A program made the position numbers and the translations under genes. Under the pieces are notes generated by a model that was given only the letters and a program-made list of their open reading frames with translations, did no database searches and was not told where the DNA came from. A stretch of DNA of 25,549 nucleotides from CAZEZY01 sp964516635 (lineage in GTDB: Bacteria; Pseudomonadota; Gammaproteobacteria; Burkholderiales; Burkholderiaceae_C): contig CAZEZY010000017.1 of assembly GCA_964516635.1 (NCBI GenBank), positions 1 through 25,549 of the forward strand. The letters run 5' to 3'. Positions 1 to 7,251 of this stretch are shown here, piece after piece; within the stretch, counting starts at the first letter, position 1; every line of letters starts with the position of its first letter.

Positions 1-351
1 CACCACAAAGAACATGGAGGCACCCGTGGAGTGCATGTAGCGGATCAGCCAGCCCCAGGGCACATCGCGCATGATGTACTCGATCGAAGCAAATGCCACC
101 GGGATGCCTGCTTCGTTGAGCGAGGCATCGGGCTTGTAATGCATGACCAGAAAGATACCGGTCACGATCTGGATCACGAGCACCAGCAGGGCCAGCGAAC
201 CGAAGAAATACCAGAAGTTGAAGTTCTTGGGTGCGTAGTACTCGGAGAGATGCTCCTTGTACAGCTTGGACAACGGGAACCGGTTGTCGATCCAGTTCAA
301 CAGCTTTTCGCCTGCCGGGGCGTTCGGAGAGACTTCCTTGAATTCAGCCAT
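1..351 (-). CDS. petB: Cytochrome b of the bc1 complex, N-terminal part (runs off the window)
   Basis: This is the membrane subunit of ubiquinol-cytochrome c reductase, which carries two b hemes and the quinone sites. Only the first 117 residues are inside the window; the gene continues beyond position 1. The start is the ATG at 349-351, 20 bases after the petA stop. The visible protein begins MAEFKEVSPNAPAGEKLLNW and has a first transmembrane helix around residues 43-70 (NFWYFFGSLALLVLVIQIV). After it come the family segments GIFLVMHYKPD and RDVPWGWLIRYMHSTGAS, which lead into the second helix with the first heme-ligand region. Its position directly behind the Rieske gene fits the usual petABC order, with petC expected outside the window. 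Confidence 0.96.
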   Translation of the reverse strand, partial: MAEFKEVSPNAPAGEKLLNWIDNRFPLSKLYKEHLSEYYAPKNFNFWYFFGSLALLVLVIQIVTGIFLVMHYKPDASLNEAGIPVAFASIEYIMRDVPWGWLIRYMHSTGASMFFVV

Positions 352-371
352 GATGGTCCTCTAAAAGCTGG

Positions 372-968
372 TCAAGCCTGCTGGTCTTCGCCGATGAGCA
401 CGACGGATTCCGACAGGTAGTAATGCGGAGGCACTTCCAGGTTGTCGGGTGCCGGTTTGTTGCGGAACACCCGGCCGGCCATGTCAAAGGTGGAGCCATG
501 ACAAGGACACAGGAAGCCGCCGAGCCAGTCATTCGGCAGCGAAGGCTGCGGGCCTGGCGTGAGTTTGTCGATCGGCGAACAACCCAGATGCGAGCAGATG
601 CCCACGGCAATCAGAAACTCCGGCTTGATGGAGCGGTGCCGATTCTGGGCGTAGGGAGGTGTCGGGTAGGCGGTGCGCAAGGAATTCGGATCGGCCAGCT
701 GGCCCTCGATTTTCTCCAGCGATGCCAGCTGCTCTTCGGTGCGGCGCATGATCCAGACGGGTTTGCCGCGCCATTCGACCACGATCTTCTCGCCAGGTTG
801 AAGGCCGGACACATCCACCTCGACCGATGCACCGGCCGCACGAGCGCGCTCAGACGGTTGAAACGAACTGACGAATGGAACGGCGACGGCGGCTGCCCCC
901 ACGCCACCCATGGCGCAAGAGGTGATCAGCCAGGTTCGGCGGCCGTTGTCTACGGTGGCTTCGCTCAT
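372..968 (-). CDS. petA: Ubiquinol-cytochrome c reductase, Rieske iron-sulfur subunit
   Basis: This 198-residue protein carries the [2Fe-2S] cluster that takes electrons from ubiquinol in the bc1 complex. Both Rieske boxes are intact: CSHLGC at residues 125-130 and CPCHGS at 154-159. By family rule the cluster ligands are C125, H127, C154 and H157, with a C130-C156 disulfide. The N-terminus has a twin-arginine element (NGRRTWLIT, residues 8-16) followed by a helix to about residue 36. This fits the uncleaved Tat signal-anchor known for bacterial Rieske proteins, and tatABC is encoded a few kb away. The start is ATG at 966-968. A 132-base gap upstream separates it from pdxA, so it may have its own promoter. 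petB follows after 20 bases. Confidence 0.97.
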   Translation of the reverse strand: MSEATVDNGRRTWLITSCAMGGVGAAAVAVPFVSSFQPSERARAAGASVEVDVSGLQPGEKIVVEWRGKPVWIMRRTEEQLASLEKIEGQLADPNSLRTAYPTPPYAQNRHRSIKPEFLIAVGICSHLGCSPIDKLTPGPQPSLPNDWLGGFLCPCHGSTFDMAGRVFRNKPAPDNLEVPPHYYLSESVVLIGEDQQA

Positions 969-1049
969 GGGGATCTTTCTGTGACTAGGCTACTCTGGTG
1001 CAAGACCTCGGCGAGTACGAATGAACCACCCATACCCGGGTCAACCCGT

Positions 1050-1078
1050 ATTGTAAGGGATGGCAACCGCGATTCCGA
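1050..1078 (-). promoter_or_regulatory. Possible petAB promoter
   Basis: On the minus strand a TACAAT hexamer (1050-1055, five of six matches to the -10 consensus) lies 17 bases after a weak TCGGAA (1073-1078, three of six matches to -35). It would leave a leader of about 80 bases before petA. A short inverted repeat, CGGGT-TG-ACCCG (1037-1048), lies just downstream. This is a pattern match only; read-through from pdxA is an alternative. Confidence 0.3.
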
Positions 1079-1100
1079 AGCCAATACCCCCGCATGATGC

Positions 1101-2117
1101 TCAGGGAGTCGGTTGAGGCAGGGCGGCCCGAACGGCCGCTTCGAGACTGGATGGATCGGCACGACCGGTTCCGGCCAGGTCGAAAGCCGTGCCATGATCG
1201 GGACTGGTCCGTAGAAATGGCAGTCCGAGGGTGGTGTTCACACCATGGGCCAGCCCCAGGTATTTGACGGGGATCAGTCCCTGATCGTGGTACATCGCCA
1301 CCACCACATCACAAAAACCTTCCCGTGCCTTCATGAAAACCGTGTCGGGTGGCCATGGGCCGCTCACATCGATCCCTTCGGCTCGGGCCTGCTCGATCGC
1401 AGGCGAAATGACGAGGGTCTCCTCGTCACCAAACAATCCGCCTTCACCGGCATGCGGATTCAGTCCGGCCACCGCCACACGACAGCGCTGCAGGCCCATG
1501 ACCTGGCGGAAATGGCGATCCGCAATCCGGATCGTTTGCAGCACATTGCCGGTCGTTACCGCTTCAATCGCCGCCCGCAAGGACACATGAATGCTCACCA
1601 GCACCGTACTCAGTTCAGGACTCGACAGCATCATGCGCACCGGCACCGCACTGACGGGCCTGCCCAGGTGAGCGGCAGCCAATGCCTGCAGGTACTCGGT
1701 ATGACCGGGATACCCGATACCGGCGGCATGCAGGGCGGCCTTGTGGATGGGGGCGGTGACCAGCGCCGATACACGCCTTTCCAGCGCTGCCTGTGCGCCC
1801 TGCTCAATGGCCTGTGCGGCCGCCAGGCCGGCCTGCGCACTCACCTGTCCGAGGGGCGCCGGCATCCTCAATCGGACCCGGGGAAGCACGGGCAGGGCCC
1901 CGGGAGGGACACACACGGCATCTGACCAGTCATCCAGCACGGCAACAGGCTGCATGCCATCGAAGATCGCTGTGGCACGCCGCATGACATCGAGATCGCC
2001 CACCACCACACACCGACTCGACCATTCAGGCCGGCGACGAAAGAGCCGAGCGATGATCTCGGGTCCGATTCCCGCAGGATCCCCCATGCTGATGGCAACC
2101 GGCAAGGCAGTGGTCAT
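1101..2117 (-). CDS. pdxA: 4-hydroxythreonine-4-phosphate dehydrogenase
   Basis: PdxA oxidises 4-phosphohydroxy-L-threonine with NAD in the DXP-dependent pathway to pyridoxal phosphate. The protein is 338 residues, normal for the family. Visible family signatures are ISMGDPAGIGPE (9-20), YPGHTEYLQ (136-144), SIHVSLRAAIEAV (175-187), GLNPHAGEGGLFG (218-230) and MYHDQGLIPVKYLG (275-288). The expected metal-binding histidines are H139, H177 and H277. The ATG start overlaps the stop of the Nif3-family gene in an ATGA, so translation is probably coupled. In enterobacteria pdxA usually lies with surA and ksgA, so this location differs from that arrangement. The gene ends 132 bases before petA. Confidence 0.97.
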   Translation of the reverse strand: MTTALPVAISMGDPAGIGPEIIARLFRRRPEWSSRCVVVGDLDVMRRATAIFDGMQPVAVLDDWSDAVCVPPGALPVLPRVRLRMPAPLGQVSAQAGLAAAQAIEQGAQAALERRVSALVTAPIHKAALHAAGIGYPGHTEYLQALAAAHLGRPVSAVPVRMMLSSPELSTVLVSIHVSLRAAIEAVTTGNVLQTIRIADRHFRQVMGLQRCRVAVAGLNPHAGEGGLFGDEETLVISPAIEQARAEGIDVSGPWPPDTVFMKAREGFCDVVVAMYHDQGLIPVKYLGLAHGVNTTLGLPFLRTSPDHGTAFDLAGTGRADPSSLEAAVRAALPQPTP

Positions 2118-2920
2118 GCGGGGTTGTCCACGTCAATGAACACATGCTCCAGCCCCAGCGCTTCTGCCACGTGCGCGGTGACGGCTGGCGCACCATATCG
2201 CTCGGTCGCATGGTGACCGCAGGCCAGGAATGCCACGCCGGATTCTCTGGCGTAATGGGCCTGTGGCTCGGACATCTCTCCAGTGAGGAAGGCATCCACC
2301 CCTGCCTCGATCGCCGCCTCGAAATAGCCCTGCGCACCGCCGGTGCACCATCCCACCCGCCGGATCACACGGTCCGGCTCGCCGACCCAGATCACCTGCC
2401 GCCCCAATCGAGATTGCACATGCCATGCCAGTGCTTGCGGGCCTGAAAAATCGGCCATCCCGGTGAAGCCGAGATCCTGCTCACCAAACCGGCCCCAGTC
2501 CCCACCGGGAGGCGGTTGAAATCCGAGCAGTTGCCCCAACCGGGCGTTGTTGCCCAGCCAGGGATGGGCGTCGAGCGGCAGGTGGTAGGCGAGCAGATTG
2601 ATGTCATGCGCCAGCAACAACGAAAGACGCTGTTTCATCCAGCCAGTGATGCTGCCCGTCTGACCTCGCCAGAACAGCCCATGATGGACCACGATGGCAT
2701 CGGCCTGCGCATCGATGGCTCGCTCAATCAGGGCGCGGCTGGCGGTGACACCACTGACCATCCGGCGAATGAGAGGGCGCCCCTCCACTTGCAGGCCATT
2801 GGGCCCGTAATCCTTGAAGCGTTCGGGCAGCAGGAGTTGCTGAAAGGCGTTGAGCACCTGCTGTCGACTGGCCCCTGGGGGGGATTGAGGTTCGGAAAGC
2901 AAGGCCTGAGATTGCGTCAT
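2114..2920 (-). CDS. Nif3/YbgI-family dinuclear metal-centre protein
   Basis: This is a 268-residue member of the Nif3 (NIF3, YbgI) family, which forms hexameric toroids with a two-metal site. It is often labelled GTP cyclohydrolase 1 type 2, but the cellular role is unsettled. Family motifs are complete: DYGPNGLQVEG (38-48), IVVHHGLFW (77-85), AYHLPLDAHP (111-120), WCTGGAQG (191-198), TGEMSE (213-218) and GHHATERYG (235-243). The histidines and acidic residues in these blocks are the expected metal ligands. The start used is ATG at 2918-2920; the first ~18 residues are not conserved-looking, so a later start cannot be excluded. It follows the DUF3149-like gene by 48 bases and overlaps pdxA by four. 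Confidence 0.95.
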   Translation of the reverse strand: MTQSQALLSEPQSPPGASRQQVLNAFQQLLLPERFKDYGPNGLQVEGRPLIRRMVSGVTASRALIERAIDAQADAIVVHHGLFWRGQTGSITGWMKQRLSLLLAHDINLLAYHLPLDAHPWLGNNARLGQLLGFQPPPGGDWGRFGEQDLGFTGMADFSGPQALAWHVQSRLGRQVIWVGEPDRVIRRVGWCTGGAQGYFEAAIEAGVDAFLTGEMSEPQAHYARESGVAFLACGHHATERYGAPAVTAHVAEALGLEHVFIDVDNPA

Positions 2921-2968
2921 GAAAAGAGAAAAGGAAGTCGCAAGGCTTCATTTTCTCACCCAACGGGC

Positions 2969-3121
2969 TCAGGACTCGAGCCTTTTGGCTTCCCGCTCGG
3001 ACTCTTCCATTTTCTTGGCAAAAAACCGGTAAAACCAGAAACCCATGAGAATGACACCGATGATGACGGCCATGCTGAACAAACCGTAATCCGTCGAAAA
3101 AAGATCGACAATCGCTTTCAT
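2969..3121 (-). CDS. DUF3149-like small single-helix membrane protein
   Basis: This is a 50-residue protein that starts at ATG 3119-3121 and ends at TGA 2969-2971. It has a clear ribosome site: GGAG five bases before the ATG. The sequence starts MKAIVDLFSTDYGLFSMAVI, continues through one hydrophobic helix (about residues 13-34) and ends in a charged tail rich in Lys, Glu and Arg. The pattern of a short amphipathic start with D-L-F-S-T-D-Y-G-L, one helix and a charged tail matches my recollection of DUF3149 proteins of betaproteobacteria. Their function is unknown. It is the first gene of the unit with the Nif3-family gene and pdxA. It is easily missed because of its size. Confidence 0.82.
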   Translation of the reverse strand: MKAIVDLFSTDYGLFSMAVIIGVILMGFWFYRFFAKKMEESEREAKRLES

Positions 3122-3154
3122 GGAGACTCCGTTGGTGTGGTGCTGACGGAGGCC

Positions 3155-3197
3155 ATTGTGTAACGAACAGACCGGCGAACGTATTGATACAGGTCAA
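3155..3197 (-). promoter_or_regulatory. FNR/Anr-like box and -10 element before the DUF3149-Nif3-pdxA unit
   Basis: Positions 3184-3197 read TTGAT-ACAG-GTCAA, nine of ten matches to the FNR consensus TTGAT-N4-ATCAA; the G variant is common in Anr-type sites. On the minus strand a CACAAT hexamer (3155-3160, four of six matches to -10) lies 33 bases centre to centre from the box. That places the box at about -42, close to the -41.5 of class II FNR-activated promoters, with a predicted start near 3148. The box lies in the 105-base divergent gap and could also act on the protease gene, although there its centre is only 36 bases before the ATG. Confidence 0.4.
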
Positions 3198-3226
3198 GTC
3201 GGCGTTGCTTGAGGGTTTTGATCAGA

Positions 3227-4372
3227 ATGAAACGTACCTGGCTGCTGTTTTCCCAGACCGTCACGGTGTTGGTGGCCATCTGGTTTGTCGTGGTGACGCT
3301 GAAACCGCAATGGTTGGACAAGCGCCCCACACTGGCCAGCATCGTGCCGGTGTTCGACATGAGCGGATTCGAGCGATCGGAACTGGTCGCGGCCACCAGC
3401 CTCAGCGGGGCGGCCAAAATGGCCTCCCCTGCCGTGGTCAGCATCAGCACCAGCAAGGCTGCCGCTCGCAACCCGCATGCCGAAGACCCGTGGTTCCGTT
3501 TCTTCTTTGGTGACCAGATCAACCGCCAGCCCCAGACCGGTCTGGGCTCGGGCGTGATCGTCAGTCCGGAGGGCTATCTCCTCACCAATCACCACGTGAT
3601 CGCCGAGGCCGACGAGATCGAAGTGCAACTCAGCGATGGACGCCGATCTCTCGCACAAGTGATCGGCACCGATCCGGAAACCGATCTGGCGGTGCTGAAA
3701 ATCGATCTCCGTGAACTGCCGGTCATCCTGCTAGGTAACTCGGATGAGCTGGAAGTCGGGGATGTGGTCCTCGCCATCGGCAATCCCTTTGGGGTGGGCC
3801 AGACCGTGACCAGCGGCATCGTCAGTGCTTTGGGCCGCAGCCAGCTGGGGATCAACACCTTCGAGAACTTCATTCAGACCGATGCCGCGATCAATCCTGG
3901 CAATTCCGGTGGTGCCTTGGTGGACGTGAATGGACACCTCATGGGCATCAACACCGCCATCTATTCGCGATCGGGAGGATCCATGGGTATCGGTTTTGCG
4001 ATTCCCACCTCCACCACACGCTATGTGCTGGAATCCATCGTGAAGGACGGCACCGTCACCCGTGGCTGGCTGGGCGTGGAGCCCCAGCAGCTGGATCCGG
4101 AACTGGCCCGACATTTTGGTGTCCGCAGTCTCGACGGCGTGGTGATCACGGGGGTGCTGCAAAACGGACCGGCTGCCGCTGCCGGCCTGAGACCGGGTGA
4201 TGTGATCACTCACATCGAAGGGCAACCCATCCGCGACGTGGCCGGATTGCTGGGCGCGGTCGCCGCCCTGAAGCCCGGTCAGCCCGCCGAAATCGGGATC
4301 GAGCGACGGGACACACGTCAGAACCTGACCGTGGTTCCCGGACGACGAAACCCCAATGGCGGCTCACGATGA
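3227..4372 (+). CDS. Membrane-anchored S1C (DegS/HtrA-like) serine protease with one PDZ domain
   Basis: This periplasmic trypsin-like protease is involved in envelope protein quality control or regulated proteolysis. It has 381 residues from ATG 3227. A TTG 18 bases upstream is in frame, but the GAGG ribosome-site candidate lies too near or over those codons. An N-terminal helix (about residues 5-24) should anchor it in the inner membrane. The catalytic triad is complete: His123 in TNHHVI, Asp153 in DPETDLAVL and Ser227 in NPGNSGGAL. One PDZ domain follows (about 275-365). One anchor plus one PDZ resembles DegS more than the two-PDZ DegP/DegQ, though substrate and regulation cannot be read from sequence. 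It is divergent from the Nif3-pdxA unit and convergent with tatC (8 bases between stops). Confidence 0.93.
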   Translation: MKRTWLLFSQTVTVLVAIWFVVVTLKPQWLDKRPTLASIVPVFDMSGFERSELVAATSLSGAAKMASPAVVSISTSKAAARNPHAEDPWFRFFFGDQINRQPQTGLGSGVIVSPEGYLLTNHHVIAEADEIEVQLSDGRRSLAQVIGTDPETDLAVLKIDLRELPVILLGNSDELEVGDVVLAIGNPFGVGQTVTSGIVSALGRSQLGINTFENFIQTDAAINPGNSGGALVDVNGHLMGINTAIYSRSGGSMGIGFAIPTSTTRYVLESIVKDGTVTRGWLGVEPQQLDPELARHFGVRSLDGVVITGVLQNGPAAAAGLRPGDVITHIEGQPIRDVAGLLGAVAALKPGQPAEIGIERRDTRQNLTVVPGRRNPNGGSR

Positions 4373-4380
4373 AGCGTTGA

Positions 4381-5169
4381 TCAGCCGTTTTCCGATGCGG
4401 ACGCTTCCGGGGCCTTGGTGGATTTGGCAAACCACCGGGAGCCGATGATGCCCAGTTCGTAAAGCACGATCATGGGCACCGCCAACGCGATCTGTGAAAT
4501 GACGTCGGGTGGGGTGACGATGGCCGCAATCACAAACGCGACCACGATGAAGTACCCCCTGAATCCCTTGAGCTTTTCCACCGTCACCATCTCGAAGCGC
4601 ACGAGCAGCATGACCACGATGGGCACCTGAAACGCCAGGCCGAAGGCCAGATACAGCGACAGGATGGCTTCGACGTAGGAGGCGATGTCGGGCGTGGCAT
4701 TGACGCTTTCCGGGGTGAAGCCCTGGATGAAGCCGAACATCTTGTCGAGAACGAAGAACTGCACAAAGGCAATGCCGATGTAAGCCAGACCACTGCCAAA
4801 GACGATGAGCGGAATGGCAAAACGCTTTTCGTGAGCGTACAGCCCTGGCGCCACAAATGCCCAGAGCTGGTACATGACCCAGGGCAAGGCCATCAGGAGA
4901 CCCGCCATCATCAATACCTTGAGCGGCACGAAGAAGGGCGTGAAAACCCCCACCGCGATCAGCTTCATGTCGGGTGGCATGTGGTTTCGAATGGGAACCG
5001 CGATGAGATCGATCAGCCCACTCGCGCCGGGCCAGATGGCCAGCAGGATCATGCAGACGACGATGCCAGCGATCGCGTACAGCATACGGTCACGCAGTTC
5101 GATCAGGTGCTGCACAAACGGCTGTTCGGTACCGGCGAGTTCGTCAGCCTTGTCTTTCGGGTCTGCCAT
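4381..5169 (-). CDS. tatC: Sec-independent protein translocase TatC
   Basis: TatC is the six-helix inner-membrane receptor for twin-arginine signal peptides. The 262-residue protein has the conserved N-terminal FVQHLIELRDRML (18-30), the segment LYAHEKRF before helix 3, and six hydrophobic stretches. The C-terminal tail is short and charged. The ATG start is at 5167-5169, 20 bases after the tatB stop. I see no strong ribosome site, which suggests translation helped by coupling. It is the last gene of the his-hinT-tat unit and its stop lies 8 bases from that of the convergent protease gene. Confidence 0.97.
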   Translation of the reverse strand: MADPKDKADELAGTEQPFVQHLIELRDRMLYAIAGIVVCMILLAIWPGASGLIDLIAVPIRNHMPPDMKLIAVGVFTPFFVPLKVLMMAGLLMALPWVMYQLWAFVAPGLYAHEKRFAIPLIVFGSGLAYIGIAFVQFFVLDKMFGFIQGFTPESVNATPDIASYVEAILSLYLAFGLAFQVPIVVMLLVRFEMVTVEKLKGFRGYFIVVAFVIAAIVTPPDVISQIALAVPMIVLYELGIIGSRWFAKSTKAPEASASENG

Positions 5170-5189
5170 GGATAGGAATGTGTGAACGC

Positions 5190-5690
5190 TCAGGACGTTC
5201 GGGTTTTGGGCCGGTAACGGGCCACACGTGCCGCCCCGGAAAGGGCGCGGGTTCGCAAACCGTTACGGGCTTTGAACCACTGCGGCACCGCTTTCTGCTT
5301 CAGACGGAAGTTCTTCCTGGGATGGCGGTATTCCGGGTAGACCGGTGAACCGATCGAATACGCATCGGTGGGATTGAATGGGGCCGAAGCCGTGCCACTG
5401 TTTTCAAGACCGGCGGTGACGTCCGACCACTCTTTTTCAAAATCGCTGGTGGTCTGGTGAATGGAAGACTCCACGTCGCGCGCGGCGTTTTCGACAGACT
5501 CCTTCATCTTCTTGAGCTCCTCGAGCTCCATGGTACGGTTGACCTCTGCCTTGACATCGGCCACATAGCGCTGCGCCTTGCCCAGCAAGGTACCGACCAT
5601 GCGAGCCACGCGCGGCAGTTTCTCCGGCCCGATGACCACCAGAGCAACCACCCCGATCAGGGCCAGCTTGGATATCCCCAAGTCAATCAT
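5190..5690 (-). CDS. tatB: Sec-independent protein translocase TatB
   Basis: TatB joins TatC to form the signal-peptide receptor complex. The 166-residue protein starts MIDLGISKLALIGVVALVVI, giving one N-terminal transmembrane helix. The GPEKLPRVARMVG hinge and amphipathic helix follow, and then a charged coiled helix (about 35-80, KAEVNRTMELEELKKMKESV). This order and length separate it from TatA. The C-terminal ~70 residues are basic and low in recognisable structure, as is common in TatB. It lies 63 bases after tatA and 20 before tatC. Confidence 0.96.
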   Translation of the reverse strand: MIDLGISKLALIGVVALVVIGPEKLPRVARMVGTLLGKAQRYVADVKAEVNRTMELEELKKMKESVENAARDVESSIHQTTSDFEKEWSDVTAGLENSGTASAPFNPTDAYSIGSPVYPEYRHPRKNFRLKQKAVPQWFKARNGLRTRALSGAARVARYRPKTRTS

Positions 5691-5753
5691 GCAGCGCCTT
5701 CAGAACAAAAGGGTTCGCCTCCTGGACAGGGGGCGGGACAGAGGCCTCGGCCT

Positions 5754-5993
5754 TCAGCTTTTGGTCTTGGCTTCGACGTCGATCGTGGCCTTTTCAGCGA
5801 CGGGCTTGTCCTGGCCCACCTGCGCCGTGGCCGTCTGTTCAGCCTGGTTGTGACCGCCTTCTTTCATGCCGTCCTTGAATCCCTTGACGGCACCACCCAG
5901 ATCGGAACCGATGTTTTTCAGCTTCTTGGTGCCGAACACCAGCACCACGATCAGCAGAACGACCAGCCAGTGCCAAATGGAAAACGTACCCAT
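5754..5993 (-). CDS. tatA: Sec-independent protein translocase TatA
   Basis: TatA oligomerises to form the passage for folded Tat substrates. The 79-residue protein has an N-terminal helix (SIWHWLVVLLIVVLVF, 5-20), the FGTKKLKNIGSDLG hinge and amphipathic helix (20-33), then a polar tail, the standard TatA/E plan. GGAG lies seven bases before the ATG at 5991-5993. The 148-base gap upstream to hinT is one of the longest in the window and could hold a tat promoter; a TAGAAT-like -10 on the minus strand (6035-6040) lacks a good -35. Confidence 0.96.
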   Translation of the reverse strand: MGTFSIWHWLVVLLIVVLVFGTKKLKNIGSDLGGAVKGFKDGMKEGGHNQAEQTATAQVGQDKPVAEKATIDVEAKTKS

Positions 5994-6141
5994 GTCTAAC
6001 TCCAGGTTCGGGGATCCAGCCCCATGTTGAAAGGATTCTAAGTCGGGCGCAAGGTTCAGACCGAACGCAACGGCTTATTGTCCCAGATATGCGTGACAAC
6101 CGATGGAATTGCAAGCCAGGCCGGACCCTGACTGTTGGCAA

Positions 6142-6501
6142 TCAGCCTTTGAGCCAGGGACGCGGGCCGCCCATCACGTGCAGGTGCAGATGGTGGACTT
6201 CCTGTCCGCCCTGGATACCCGTGTTGCAGACCATCCGAAAACCGCCATCCGGATACGGCTGACACCCTTGTTCGATGGCCAGCCTAGGAGCCAGCAACAT
6301 GATCTTGCCCATCAGTCGCTCATGCTCAGGCAACAACTGTGCCATGGAAGGGATGTGCAACCGGGGAACGATCAGGAAATGCACAGGCGCCCAAGGGTTG
6401 ATGTCATGGAAAGCATAGACATCGTCGTCTTCATACACCTTGCGGCTGGGAATCTGGCCAGCAATGATCTTGCAGAAAATGCAGTGGGGATCGTGACTCA
6501 T
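6142..6501 (-). CDS. hinT: HIT-family nucleotide hydrolase (HinT-like)
   Basis: This is a histidine-triad protein of the Hint branch, which hydrolyses purine nucleoside phosphoramidates and related adducts. The 119-residue length is normal. Residues 8-20 (IFCKIIAGQIPSR) form the family N-terminal motif, and the triad HHLHLHVMGG is at 103-112, with H104, H106 and H108 in the alternating positions. The start is ATG 6499-6501, 19 bases after the DUF4870-like gene. Linkage to hisE and tat genes is the arrangement I associate with this bacterial group, and no direct functional tie to histidine synthesis follows from it. Confidence 0.95.
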   Translation of the reverse strand: MSHDPHCIFCKIIAGQIPSRKVYEDDDVYAFHDINPWAPVHFLIVPRLHIPSMAQLLPEHERLMGKIMLLAPRLAIEQGCQPYPDGGFRMVCNTGIQGGQEVHHLHLHVMGGPRPWLKG

Positions 6502-6520
6502 GGCAAATCGTTCTTGAACG

Positions 6521-6883
6521 TCAGACAGTCATGGGTTTGCGGTCGTTCCAGTACAGCCAACCCTTGACCAGCCGGTAGATGGACCAGACCGCCGTGGCAA
6601 AGAGAATGGCGAAACCGATGAGAATGACCATGGAAAGCGCACCGATCACGCACCAGAGCAGTGCCCACCAGAAGGTGCGGATCTGCCAGGTGAAATGGCT
6701 TTCATAGATCGTACCGGCTGCGTCCTCGCGTTTCACGTAGTTGATGACAATCGCAACGATGGCACTGATGCCGATCAGCCAGGACAGGGCATACAGGATG
6801 TAGATGACGAGTGTGAGCTGCCGCAGGCTGGCCAGCTGTTCGGGCGTTTTGGCCACCACATCCAGGGTTCGATCGTCGCTCAT
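6521..6883 (-). CDS. Small DUF4870-like membrane protein
   Basis: This 120-residue protein has a polar N-terminus (about 1-20) and two or three hydrophobic stretches (about 24-50 and 71-103). The central loop KREDAAGTIYESHFTWQIRT ends in the H-F-x-W-Q-x-R-T pattern typical of DUF4870/Tic20-like proteins. The function is unknown. Its ATG overlaps the hisE stop in an ATGA, so it is translated with the his genes. hinT follows after 19 bases. Family assignment rests on the loop pattern and topology, not on a search. Confidence 0.85.
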   Translation of the reverse strand: MSDDRTLDVVAKTPEQLASLRQLTLVIYILYALSWLIGISAIVAIVINYVKREDAAGTIYESHFTWQIRTFWWALLWCVIGALSMVILIGFAILFATAVWSIYRLVKGWLYWNDRKPMTV

Positions 6884-7251
6884 GTTTCACCATCCCTTTC
6901 CCGGGCTTTGCGCAGGGCCTTTTCTTCGAGGCCGCTCAAGCCTTCCCGGCGAGCCAGTTCAGCCACCACGTCAGAGGGACTCAAACCGAAATGAGCCAGC
7001 GCAATCATGCTGTGAAACCACAGGTCAGCCACTTCGCCCACGAGCGCCTGCGCCGTGCCCTGCGCGTGCTGGAGATCCTTGGCAGCCATCATGGTTTCAC
7101 CGGCCTCTTCACCGATTTTTTTCAGGAAAGCGTCCGGCCCCTTGTGCAGCAGGCGCGCGACATAGCTTTTCTCGGGATCGCCACCATGAGCAGGTTTGCG
7201 AGACTCGATAACGGCGGCCAGGCGATCCAGCGTGTCGGTGGAAGAGGTCAT
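6880..7251 (-). CDS. hisE: Phosphoribosyl-ATP diphosphatase
   Basis: HisE hydrolyses phosphoribosyl-ATP to phosphoribosyl-AMP, step two of histidine synthesis. The 123-residue protein is a stand-alone enzyme, not fused to HisI. The MazG-like acidic motif is visible as KKIGEEAGET (44-53, with E48, E49 and E52), with a second acidic pair in GEVADLWFH (E73, D76). The ATG overlaps the hisI stop and the stop overlaps the next gene, both as four-base ATGA overlaps, giving a tightly coupled string. Confidence 0.97.
   Translation of the reverse strand: MTSSTDTLDRLAAVIESRKPAHGGDPEKSYVARLLHKGPDAFLKKIGEEAGETMMAAKDLQHAQGTAQALVGEVADLWFHSMIALAHFGLSPSDVVAELARREGLSGLEEKALRKARERDGET

Noticed and set aside
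1037..1048. Inverted repeat CGGGT-TG-ACCCG in the petA leader as an operator
   Set aside because: It is too short to claim; GC-rich palindromes of this size arise often by chance. It is mentioned only with the possible promoter.
423..1097. 224-codon open frame on the plus strand across petA
   Set aside because: It is antisense to the Rieske gene, which has complete cluster motifs.
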